Below, piece after piece: positions 1 to 6,125 of a DNA stretch of 6,919 bases; the stretch's first letter is position 1; the number at the start of each line of letters is the position of its first letter. The stretch comes from an uncultured Collinsella sp. (GTDB lineage Bacteria > Actinomycetota > Coriobacteriia > Coriobacteriales > Coriobacteriaceae). The position numbers and the translations under genes were made by a program. The notes below the pieces were generated by a model. It saw nothing but the letters and a program-made list of their open reading frames with translations, was not told the DNA's origin and made no database searches. The stretch is taken from assembly GCA_900765185.1 (NCBI GenBank), contig CAAFQT010000163.1, positions 1 to 6,919 of the forward strand, given 5' to 3'.

Positions 1-20
1 ACACGACGCTCTTCCGATCT
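1..20. other. Illumina adapter remnant (not genomic)
   Basis: The first 20 bases are identical to the 3' end of the Illumina TruSeq read-1/universal adapter, ending in CTTCCGATCT. They are a sequencing artefact left at the end of the contig. Genomic sequence starts at base 21. The apparent stop codon of the nth frame (TAG, minus strand, bases 21-19) is made partly of adapter bases and is therefore not real. Confidence 0.97.
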
Positions 21-657
21 AATCCGCCAGCGGGCACTCGTCGCACTTGGGTTTGCGGGCGTCGCAGATCTCGCGGCCAAAGGTGATCCACTGGTGGTTG
101 ACCGACTCCCAATACTCGTGCGGCAAAATCTTGAGCAGATCTTGCTCGGTCTTGAGCGGCTCTTTGGCATGCGTCTTGGGACTCAGTATCAGGCGGTGCG
201 CGATGCGGTTGACATGCGTATCCACCGCGATGCCTTCCACGATGCCGTACCCCACGTTGAGCACGATGTTCGCTGTCTTGCGCCCCACGCCCGGCAGCTT
301 GACGAGTTCCTTCATGTCGGCCGGCACCTCGCCGCCGTAGTCGGCAACGATCATCTGCGCGGCCTCCACGGCATGCTTGGCTTTGCTCTTATAGAAGCCG
401 AGCGACTTGATGGTCTCGGCCACATCGGCCACGCTCGCCCCCGCCATGGCCTCGGGCGTGGGCCACTGGGCAAACAGCTTCGGCGTCACCTTGTTGACCT
501 GCGCGTCGGTCGTCTGAGCCGAGAGCAGTACCGCGATGAGCAGCCTAAATGGATTCTCGTGGTCCAAGAAGCACTCGACCGGGCCATAGCGACGGTTAAG
601 GCGCTCGCACACCTCGATGGCGCGTTCGCGTTTGGCGGCATTGGTCTCGCGTGGCAT
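21..657 (-). CDS. nth: Endonuclease III (DNA glycosylase/AP lyase), 3' end missing
   Basis: Base-excision repair enzyme that removes oxidised pyrimidines from DNA and cleaves the abasic site. The visible 212 residues hold the helix-hairpin-helix LPGVGRKTAN at about 121-130, with the family's catalytic Lys at K127, followed by VDTH with the catalytic Asp at D146. The C-terminal iron-sulfur loop shows three of its four cysteines (C198, C205, C208; C-x6-C-x2-C). The fourth would come one residue beyond the last genomic codon, so the gene is cut by the contig end and not broken in the cell. I chose the ATG at 657 because GAGGAG lies 5 bases upstream (663-668). An in-frame ATG at 681 has no such site and would add eight poorly conserved residues. 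The gene follows the ABC exporter by 63 bases on the same strand with no terminator visible between them, so cotranscription is likely. Confidence 0.96.
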
Positions 658-720
658 AACGACTCCTCGGCTCAGCGGCATAACAAACCTATGGGCACGA
701 TTGTCCCACGTATGGGGTCT

Positions 721-2523
721 TTACGCCTCCAAAAATGCGCCGGTCTGGCGGCCCCACAGGCTTGCGTATTCGCCGCCCGCCTCGACGAGCTGAGCATGCG
801 TGCCATCCTCGACAATCTCGCCGTCTGCCAGCACCACGATGCGGTCGAGCGCCGCCACGGTGGACAGGCGGTGCGCCACCACAATGGAAGTGCGGCCGCG
901 CATCAGGTTCTCGAGCGCCTCCTGCACCAGCGCCTCGGACTCGCTGTCGAGGGCAGACGTCGCCTCGTCGAGCACCAGAATCGGCGCGTCGGTGAGGATG
1001 GCACGGGCGATGGCCACGCGCTGGCGTTGTCCGCCCGAAAGCTTAACGCCGCGCTCGCCCACCATGGTGTCAAAGCCACGGGGCAGGCGGTCAATAAACT
1101 CCAGGGCATTGGCCAGGCGCGCTGCCTCGCGAATCTGCTCGTCAGTGGCGTCGGGGCGGCCGTAGGCGATATTCTCGCGAATGGAGCGGTGGAACAGCAG
1201 CGCCTCCTGCGGCACGTAGGCAACCTGGCGGCGCAGGCTCTGCTGCGTGCAGCGCGAGACGTCCTGACCGTCCACGAGCACGCGGCCGCCCTGCACGTCG
1301 TCCAGGCGCAGCAACAGCTTGGTGAGCGTCGTCTTGCCCGAGCCCGATTTGCCCACCAGGCCCACGCGCTGGCCCGCCGCCACATGAAGCGTCAGGTCGT
1401 TGAACACGCTCTCGCCTGCCGCGGCGTCACGGTATGCAAAGCTCAAGTGCTCAAAATCAATCGCGCCCTCGGTCACTTTGAGCTCGGGGGCATTCGCGTC
1501 GTCCGCCACCAGACGCGGCTCGTCCAGCACGCGCGTCATCTCGGCCGCATCGCCCAGCGCACGGTTGATGCGCTGCATCATGGAGCTCACGTAGTTCAGA
1601 CGCATAGTGAGGTTATACGTATAGGTAAAGATCATGACGAGCGTGCCGGCCGAGATGCCAAACCACGCGTTGCCGCCCGCGACGAACACACTCACCACGG
1701 CCATGGTAATGACGATAAGGCCCGAGGTCGTAAAGTTGCGCTGCATCATGGCGTGCATCGAAACCGTCTCGGCGTCGCGCGCGGCGCGGTCGGCGGCATC
1801 GAACAGGTCGCGCTCAAAGTCCTCGCGCCCACAGGTCTTGACGGCCAGGATGTTTGTGACCGCGTCGGACAGCACGCCCGACAGCTTGTTCTGCGCGGCG
1901 GACGTCGCGGCCGAAAGCGGCATGATGCGCTTATACATAAGCCAGACAAACGCGATGTAGACGACCATGATGTCCACCAGGATTACGGTAAACGTCGGCA
2001 CCACCGGGGCAAGTGCTACCACCGTGCAGACAACCGAGGTGATGGTGGGAATGAGCGAATACACCGTCACGTCCACCAGACCCGTGTAGCCGCTCATAAA
2101 ACGGCTCGTCTGGCTCACAAGCGATCCACCGAATCGGCTGGTGTGGAATGTCATGGATTGATTGGAGAGCGTGTCGAAGCACAAGCGCGCCAGGTGATAG
2201 TTGCCCGCAATCTCGAGCTTGTAGACGGTGTAGTCCTGCAGCTTGGAGAGGATCTGGCCTACCAGGTTAACGAGCACGAGCGCCAAAATGTAAGGACCAA
2301 AGACCTCAAACACCTGGTCGCCTGCCACGGGGCCGGCCTGGACGCGGTCGACGATAAGCGCCATCACGTAGGTGTTGGCAAACGTAAGCAAAAAGATATA
2401 GCCCGCCGACGAGAATACCGAGAGAAAGACGATCAGCGGCTGCGTGCGCGTGACATCCCAAAAACGCTGCAACGTGCGGCGCACGGTGGAGCGCTTGAGC
2501 GGGCTGGTGCTTCTCTGAGACAT
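721..2523 (-). CDS. ABC exporter, fused membrane and ATPase domains
   Basis: A 600-aa half-transporter of the ABCB/MsbA-like exporter type. It should work as a dimer in the cytoplasmic membrane and use ATP to move a lipid, peptide or drug outward; the substrate cannot be read from sequence. The N-terminal half carries about six membrane helices (roughly residues 29-58, 73-93, 153-173, 176-197, 266-283 and 288-307). The ATPase half has an A-loop Tyr (Y364), Walker A GKSGSGKT (391-398), Q-loop Gln (Q439), signature LSGGQ (495-499), Walker B ILVLDE (515-520) with the catalytic Glu intact, and switch His (H551 in VVAHRLS). It therefore looks ATPase-competent. The chosen ATG has AAGGA five bases upstream (2529-2533). 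An in-frame start at 2559 would add 12 residues and has no clear site. No second half-transporter is adjacent, so a homodimer is the simplest reading. The 125 bases upstream separate it from rmuC. Confidence 0.95.
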   Translation of the reverse strand: MSQRSTSPLKRSTVRRTLQRFWDVTRTQPLIVFLSVFSSAGYIFLLTFANTYVMALIVDRVQAGPVAGDQVFEVFGPYILALVLVNLVGQILSKLQDYTVYKLEIAGNYHLARLCFDTLSNQSMTFHTSRFGGSLVSQTSRFMSGYTGLVDVTVYSLIPTITSVVCTVVALAPVVPTFTVILVDIMVVYIAFVWLMYKRIMPLSAATSAAQNKLSGVLSDAVTNILAVKTCGREDFERDLFDAADRAARDAETVSMHAMMQRNFTTSGLIVITMAVVSVFVAGGNAWFGISAGTLVMIFTYTYNLTMRLNYVSSMMQRINRALGDAAEMTRVLDEPRLVADDANAPELKVTEGAIDFEHLSFAYRDAAAGESVFNDLTLHVAAGQRVGLVGKSGSGKTTLTKLLLRLDDVQGGRVLVDGQDVSRCTQQSLRRQVAYVPQEALLFHRSIRENIAYGRPDATDEQIREAARLANALEFIDRLPRGFDTMVGERGVKLSGGQRQRVAIARAILTDAPILVLDEATSALDSESEALVQEALENLMRGRTSIVVAHRLSTVAALDRIVVLADGEIVEDGTHAQLVEAGGEYASLWGRQTGAFLEA

Positions 2524-2595
2524 GGGCTTCCTTTCACGTCTGATAGGGCGAAACGCCATTGTTGCACACTAAAGCGCACTTCAGGCAAGCACGAT

Positions 2596-2621
2596 GCGAA
2601 AAGCGCCCGCGCCTCGCGCTT
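2596..2621 (-). terminator. Possible weak terminator after rmuC
   Basis: On the minus strand AAGCGC (2621-2616) and GCGCTT (2606-2601) pair across a 9-base GC-rich loop, and the second arm runs into TTTT before CGC. It lies about 28 bases past the rmuC stop. The stem is short and the T-run only four bases, so it may be a partial terminator or chance in a GC-rich gap. Confidence 0.35.
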
Positions 2622-2648
2622 GCGCCGACGCTCCGCCGTCCGTTGCGG

Positions 2649-4004
2649 CTAGCCCTCGTCTTCCTGGCCCGCGAGTAAGCCTGCGGACTCCAAGCCCAGA
2701 ATCGCGTCGGCCTCCTCGGCATCCTCCAGCGCATCGATGTCCTTGAGCTTGCGCTCCATAACGTTGGTGCGCGTGGTGATAATGCCCTCGACCGTCTTGC
2801 CCGCAGTCTCGATCTGCTGTTGGGCGCGGCGTAGCGCCGCCTGATAGCGCGGCAGCTCAGCCTTGACGGCGGAAAGCACGCGCAGCACGTCATCGGTGCG
2901 TTTTTGCAGCCTAAACGTCTGGTAGCTCATCTGAAGGCTGTTGAGGATGGCCGCCATGGTGCTGGGGCCGGCAACGTTGACGTGATAGTCGCGGCCCAGG
3001 GTCTCGATAAGCCCGGGGCGGCTGACGACCTCGGCGTACAGCCCCTCAAACGGAACGAACAGAATGCCAAAGTTGGTAGTCGCGGGCACGCTCAGATACT
3101 TTTCGCAGATGTCCTTTGCCTCGCGCTTCACCATCATATCGAGCGTCTTGCGCGCTGCGGCGACGGCCTCAGCGTCACCCGACTCCTGGGCGTCGAGCAG
3201 ATGCTCGTACGCATCGCCCGGGAATTTGGAGTCGATCGGCAGCAGCACGGGATCACCCTCGTCCACCGGCAGCTTGACAGCAAACTCAACGCGCTCCGAG
3301 GCGCCGGGCTTGGTGGCAACGTTTTCCAGATACTGGTCGGGCGTAAGGATGTCCGCCAGGATTGCGCCCAGCTGCACCTCGCCCAAAATGCCACGCGCCT
3401 TCACATTGCCCAGCACGCGCTTAAGGTCGCCCACGCCGGTGGCGATAGATTGCATATCGCCCAGGCCCTTGTACACGGCCTCGAGCTGGTCGCTCACCTG
3501 CTTAAACGATGCAGACAGGCGATCGTTGAGCGTACGGGAGAGTTTCTCGTCCACCGTCGCGCGCATCTGATCGAGCTGCACGTTGTTGTCCTTGCGGATG
3601 GCGCCCAGCTGGGCATCGACCGTCTCACGCACCTTGTCCAGGCGGTGCTCGATGCCCTCGCGGTTGGCGCCGAGCTGTTGGGCCGTCTCGCGGCGCAGGT
3701 CATCCATGCGGTCGCCGGCCTGCGAGAACTCGCGCGCAATGGTCAGGTAGCGTTGCTGCTCCACGGCGGCGTCGGTCGTCTGCTGCTGCGCGATGGCGTT
3801 TGCCGTGCGGCGGGTTTCTGCCAGCGCGACGTTGAGGGCATCGAGCGTGCTATTGGCCTGCTCGAGCGCAGCCAGCATCTCTGCCCCGCTATCGCCGCGC
3901 TCCCGCAGCTCGGCGCGAAGGCCCTTGAGCTGCAGGGCACAAGCCACAGCAACCCCCGCCGCCACCAAGGCGGTCACAGCAAGCACGATATCAATAGCAG
4001 ACAT
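2649..4004 (-). CDS. rmuC: RmuC family DNA recombination protein
   Basis: A 451-aa RmuC homologue. In E. coli rmuC limits recombination at short inverted repeats, and the family is predicted to have a nuclease-like (PD-(D/E)XK) core; the biochemical activity is not firmly known. Residues 4-24 form one membrane helix, followed by a long charged coiled-coil stretch (about 27-180, rich in Glu, Arg, Gln and Ala). The conserved core includes KARGILGEVQLG (202-213), LLPIDSKFP (254-262, with D258 and K260), GILFVPFEGLYAE (313-325) and GPSTMAAILNSLQM (346-359). The C-terminus (about 380-451) is again helical and acidic. The start is the ATG at 4004, with GGAG just upstream and the membrane helix directly after it. 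A TTG start at 4037 would put 11 odd residues before the helix. The HTH gene ends 51 bases upstream, and a GATAAT -10-like box (4035-4030) in that gap could give rmuC its own promoter. Confidence 0.95.
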   Translation of the reverse strand: MSAIDIVLAVTALVAAGVAVACALQLKGLRAELRERGDSGAEMLAALEQANSTLDALNVALAETRRTANAIAQQQTTDAAVEQQRYLTIAREFSQAGDRMDDLRRETAQQLGANREGIEHRLDKVRETVDAQLGAIRKDNNVQLDQMRATVDEKLSRTLNDRLSASFKQVSDQLEAVYKGLGDMQSIATGVGDLKRVLGNVKARGILGEVQLGAILADILTPDQYLENVATKPGASERVEFAVKLPVDEGDPVLLPIDSKFPGDAYEHLLDAQESGDAEAVAAARKTLDMMVKREAKDICEKYLSVPATTNFGILFVPFEGLYAEVVSRPGLIETLGRDYHVNVAGPSTMAAILNSLQMSYQTFRLQKRTDDVLRVLSAVKAELPRYQAALRRAQQQIETAGKTVEGIITTRTNVMERKLKDIDALEDAEEADAILGLESAGLLAGQEDEG

Positions 4005-4055
4005 AGACTCCGCCCAACAAACCCAATCGATTATCAATCAAAACCGCGATCAATC

Positions 4056-4619
4056 TTACCCCGCCACACGCATCGGGCGCCCGGCCCCTTCTTGGGAGCT
4101 TCTCTCTTCCGCATATTCCATAATGCGACGCGCCGTCTCCCTGCTCACCTTTGAGTCATCGCCGGCTAAGTATGCGTACACGTTTCCCTTATTCAGATTC
4201 AAATCGCGGCAGAGACCGTAGCGCGTTACGCCCGATTCCCCTAGCGCCCCCAATGTTCTTTTTCGCATCAGGGCGTTGATCCTTCTGTCCGCCACTGGCT
4301 TTTCCTTCACCGCTCTATACGCACGCCAAACGTTGGCATAACGGTTAGGGAGCTCACTTTTGGCGCATAGAGACGCCATGCCACCCGCTTGATCGTACAA
4401 GGACAAAACGCCTCGGTAATCCTCTTCCATCCACGAACCCTCGGATAAACCCAGAACGTATTCGGCTTTTCCTTGCGCCAAAGCGAGCAAAAACAGAGGC
4501 TCCGCCACGCGCGGCGCAACCGTCGTCGCCTGCTCAACCAGTTTTCTAAAACTCAGCGACTGCTGCCCGGACAGCTCTCGGCAATAGCCTTTCAAAAACC
4601 CCTCAAAGGTCAGATTCAA
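4056..4619 (-). CDS. HTH-domain protein, likely antitoxin/regulator of the nucleotidyltransferase
   Basis: A 187-aa protein that I cannot place in a named family with certainty. Residues 1-105 are mostly helical with no motif I recognise. Residues 122-172 read as an HTH DNA-binding domain: a helix around GVTRYGLCRDL (130-140), a turn, a recognition-like helix at NLNKGNVYAYLAG (141-153), then VSRETARRIMEYAEE (158-172), which resembles the tail of Cro/LacI-type domains. The start is a TTG whose last two bases overlap the upstream TGA stop (TTGA). AAGGAGGTG (4633-4625) lies 6 bases upstream, which decides the start over an in-frame ATG at 4739. Overlap and spacing imply translational coupling to the nucleotidyltransferase gene. 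By analogy with AbiE-type pairs I infer a DNA-binding antitoxin that represses its own operon, but no similarity to AbiEi was demonstrated. Base composition is lower in GC than the neighbouring genes. Confidence 0.85.
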   Translation of the reverse strand: MNLTFEGFLKGYCRELSGQQSLSFRKLVEQATTVAPRVAEPLFLLALAQGKAEYVLGLSEGSWMEEDYRGVLSLYDQAGGMASLCAKSELPNRYANVWRAYRAVKEKPVADRRINALMRKRTLGALGESGVTRYGLCRDLNLNKGNVYAYLAGDDSKVSRETARRIMEYAEERSSQEGAGRPMRVAG

Positions 4620-5146
4620 CCGAGCACCTCCTTTTTGTATTGTCTGTATGCACAGACCATCTCTTGATAGCTTCGCTCCGAAGGCGACGACGCCAGCGCT
4701 TCTCCCTCGTCGAATATAAGCCGTTCGAGCAGATCCCAATCAAGTCGGTCGATAAACGCTCGGCTATGGAGGTCGACGATGTCGTTCGGACGGTAGGCAT
4801 AGAGCTTCATTACCGCCAGGTCCTCCAAGGATGGCGTAAAGTACCTGATAAAACGCGCCCCAATATCTACGGGAATCAAACGATCTTCGTAATTGAATGG
4901 CATCTGATTACAATATGCCACCGCCATACCATTCACCTCGGGGTATCGAGCTATGATCTCGCGGAGGCACCTGTCTGCCTCAAACACATCAATGTCATGT
5001 GTAACCGACCGATTCGTCACATCGTTTAGCATGAAAGCGCTTCCTCCCACCAATACAACGCTCGGCCTGTCGTCTCTTGGACCTATTTCCAGCTCCGCCT
5101 CTTCGTCAATGCCCAAAAGAGTCTGCTCTAAATCCTGCTTATACAT
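4616..5146 (-). CDS. Nucleotidyltransferase, AbiEii/DUF6036-like
   Basis: A 176-aa predicted nucleotidyltransferase of the polymerase-beta superfamily. VVLVGGSAFML (30-40) is the nucleotide-binding motif. It is followed by R46 and HDIDVF (50-55), giving the metal-binding pair D51 and D53, and a likely third carboxylate is D94 in IPVDIGARF. Downstream, DLAVMKLYAYRPNDIVDL (109-126) contains the K114, R119, D122, D125 pattern typical of AbiEii-type toxins and the related DUF6036 proteins. All catalytic positions look intact. Known relatives transfer nucleotides to tRNA or other targets and stop growth, often as part of phage defence; the target here is unknown. The ATG has AGGA 6 bases upstream (5156-5153). 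The gene is first in a two-gene unit, its TGA overlapping the TTG start of the HTH gene. An acidic N-terminal stretch (10-26) precedes the fold. Lower GC than the flanks suggests horizontal transfer. Confidence 0.88.
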   Translation of the reverse strand: MYKQDLEQTLLGIDEEAELEIGPRDDRPSVVLVGGSAFMLNDVTNRSVTHDIDVFEADRCLREIIARYPEVNGMAVAYCNQMPFNYEDRLIPVDIGARFIRYFTPSLEDLAVMKLYAYRPNDIVDLHSRAFIDRLDWDLLERLIFDEGEALASSPSERSYQEMVCAYRQYKKEVLG

Positions 5147-5155
5147 AGCAAATCC

Positions 5156-5182
5156 TATTATTATTCATCTTCAATAATACTA
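5156..5182. promoter_or_regulatory. AT-rich inverted repeat, candidate operator
   Basis: TATTATTATT (5156-5165) and AATAATACTA (5173-5182) form an inverted repeat with nine of ten positions matching and a 7-base spacer. It fills the space between the ribosome site of the nucleotidyltransferase gene and its predicted -10 box, which lies inside one arm. A repressor bound here would block transcription, so this is a natural site for the HTH protein. The regulatory role is inferred. Confidence 0.45.
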
Positions 5183-5205
5183 TTCAGTCGCACGACAGGA
5201 CCCAA
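5177..5205 (-). promoter_or_regulatory. Possible promoter of the nucleotidyltransferase-HTH pair
   Basis: On the minus strand TTGGGT (5205-5200) and TAGTAT (5182-5177) are 17 bases apart. The -10 box matches four of six consensus positions and the -35 only the leading TTG. Transcription would start near 5170, leaving a short leader with AGGA in place. The position fits well; the sequence match is modest. Confidence 0.35.
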
Positions 5206-5269
5206 AGGATGCAAGGATTCTACTCGTGGCGATAATCCCTACACCCTAGAAGTCCTAATGTGACAAACG

Positions 5270-5692
5270 CTAACTCTCCCAGCCGGCGCGGATGGTTGTT
5301 ATGACGTCGCCTAGGCGCTGGCCGAGAGCTGCCAAGTGCTGAAGCACCTCATTGGGTGAGGCGCCGTTGAGAATGCACGTGAAGGTATATGAGGCCAAGA
5401 AGATTGCTGCGAGTCCCAACGGGATCAGCACAATCATCGCTAACGTGCGCAGGCGCTGGCCCACGCGGCGGTGACGCGTGCGGCGCTTGTCGAACGCAAG
5501 CTCCTGCGCATATGAATCTTGTTGTACGGAATAGTTCTCTGGCGCTGATCTGCCCGCAGGCGAAACCGCAGGCGTGGCATTTTGCGCAGGGGGCTGAGCG
5601 GCTACCCCTTGCATTTGCATCTCCATAAGCCGTTGCTGTTGGCGCAACATGCGCTCGGCTTGTTGCTGCGGAGTCTCAAGAAACAGGTCCAT
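5270..5692 (-). CDS. Hypothetical single-pass membrane protein, Gln-rich N-terminus
   Basis: A 140-aa protein of unknown function. Residues 1-30 are rich in Gln, Met and Arg (QQQAERMLRQQQRLMEMQMQ) and probably helical. Residues 31-66 are a Pro/Ala/Ser-rich linker. KRRTRHRRVGQRLR (69-82) is a strongly basic patch directly before one membrane helix (about 83-107), and a short amphipathic tail of about 33 residues follows. The positive-inside rule puts the long N-terminal part in the cytoplasm and the tail outside. I chose the ATG at 5692 because GGAGG lies 5 bases upstream; a TTG at 5704 is in frame but lacks a site at proper distance. It stands alone between gaps of 123 and 433 bases. Base use matches the GC-rich neighbours more than the nucleotidyltransferase pair. 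It may be a small cell-envelope protein of this lineage, but no family was recognised. Confidence 0.75.
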   Translation of the reverse strand: MDLFLETPQQQAERMLRQQQRLMEMQMQGVAAQPPAQNATPAVSPAGRSAPENYSVQQDSYAQELAFDKRRTRHRRVGQRLRTLAMIVLIPLGLAAIFLASYTFTCILNGASPNEVLQHLAALGQRLGDVITTIRAGWES

Positions 5693-5770
5693 GCTGGCCT
5701 CCAAAATCGGAGCATTCGACGCTTACGCCCAGCATCCCGCACCGCCAAGGCCACGGCAACGCAATCCGTA

Positions 5771-5799
5771 GCAATAGCCGCAAAGTTTCTTGTTGACAA
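5771..5799 (-). promoter_or_regulatory. Possible promoter of the 140-aa membrane protein gene
   Basis: On the minus strand TTGTCA (5799-5794, five of six consensus positions) is followed after 17 bases by TATTGC (5776-5771, three of six). It lies about 80 bases before the ATG. The -35 is good and the -10 poor, so this is only a candidate. Confidence 0.25.
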
Positions 5800-5944
5800 A
5801 AGCTGTCGAAAACCTCAACAACTCCCCTACCAGCACTTTCTCTGAGCTTTTTTGTCGAATAATCTTTTGCCCTTCCACCAACCCGCCAACTAACCAAAAC
5901 CTGACCAAAAGCTTGACGGAAATTGTGAAGACCGGGACCCCACA

Positions 5945-5973
5945 CAAAAAGTGCCGCCCCAAAGGGGCGGCAC
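5945..5973 (-). terminator. Strong rho-independent terminator
   Basis: GTGCCGCCCC (5951-5960) and GGGGCGGCAC (5964-5973) form a perfect 10-bp GC-rich stem with a 3-base loop. On the minus strand the stem is followed directly by TTTTTGTGTG; on the plus strand no T-run follows. It therefore ends minus-strand transcripts, most likely that of the 210-aa membrane protein gene, leaving a 3' untranslated region of about 180 bases that includes the long hairpin at 6023-6108. Confidence 0.88.
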
Positions 5974-6022
5974 GCAAACTTATTATCAGCTTTTCTGTAA
6001 CGAGCATGCGACGACTCAACGC

Positions 6023-6108
6023 CGGAGCGCAGGGCGGGGAAACCTTTGCCTCGCGCGACCCTGCGAAGCCGTGAGCGAGAGGGAAAGGTTTCCCCGCCCT
6101 GCGCTCCG
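6023..6108. repeat. Long inverted repeat (25-bp perfect arms)
   Basis: Bases 6023-6047 and 6084-6108 are perfect reverse complements (outer end CGGAGCGCAGGGCGGGGAAA). The stem continues inward past one mismatch with four more pairs (6049-6052 with 6079-6082) and, after another, three more (6054-6056 with 6075-6077), leaving a loop of about 18 bases. It starts 18 bases after the 210-aa gene stop. No T-run follows on either strand, so it is not a typical terminator. Its size and symmetry suggest a dispersed palindromic repeat, a small non-autonomous element or an RNA-stabilising 3' hairpin. No flanking target duplication is visible. Confidence 0.9.
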
Positions 6109-6125
6109 TGGTCGGTGAGGACAGA

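Larger units (their letters stand above)
5693..6125. other. Non-coding stretch between the two small membrane-protein genes
   Basis: A 433-base gap with no convincing gene on either strand. Short open frames here lack ribosome sites and run through hairpins. It contains the possible promoter at 5771-5799, a pyrimidine-poor plus-strand section (about 5870-5945) with tandem 11-mers, the terminator at 5945-5973 and the long inverted repeat at 6023-6108. Confidence 0.75.

Noticed and set aside
658..720. CCCA/TGGG inverted repeat between the ABC exporter and nth as a terminator
   Set aside because: The stem is only four base pairs and no T-run follows on the minus strand.
94..2652. An 852-codon open frame on the plus strand across nth and the ABC exporter genes
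   Set aside because: It is antisense to two genes with unmistakable motifs, its translation is His/Arg/Ala-rich without any domain, and it has no credible ribosome site. Long antisense frames are common in GC-rich coding DNA.
2904..4154. A 416-codon plus-strand open frame opposite rmuC
   Set aside because: Same reason: antisense to a conserved RmuC, composition dominated by His, Leu, Ala and Arg, no recognisable fold.
4619..4739. Upstream extension of the HTH protein to an ATG at 4739
   Set aside because: It would overlap the nucleotidyltransferase gene by about 120 bases, lacks a ribosome site and encodes an Arg/Gly-rich stretch, whereas the TTG at 4619 has a near-perfect site.
5723..6019. 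Overlapping short open frames on both strands between 5676 and 6074
   Set aside because: They have no good ribosome sites, no recognisable domains, and run through the terminator at 5945-5973.
5945..6108. CRISPR-like repeats from the hairpins at 5951-5973 and 6023-6108
   Set aside because: The two hairpins differ in sequence, there is no repeat-spacer pattern and no cas gene in the window.
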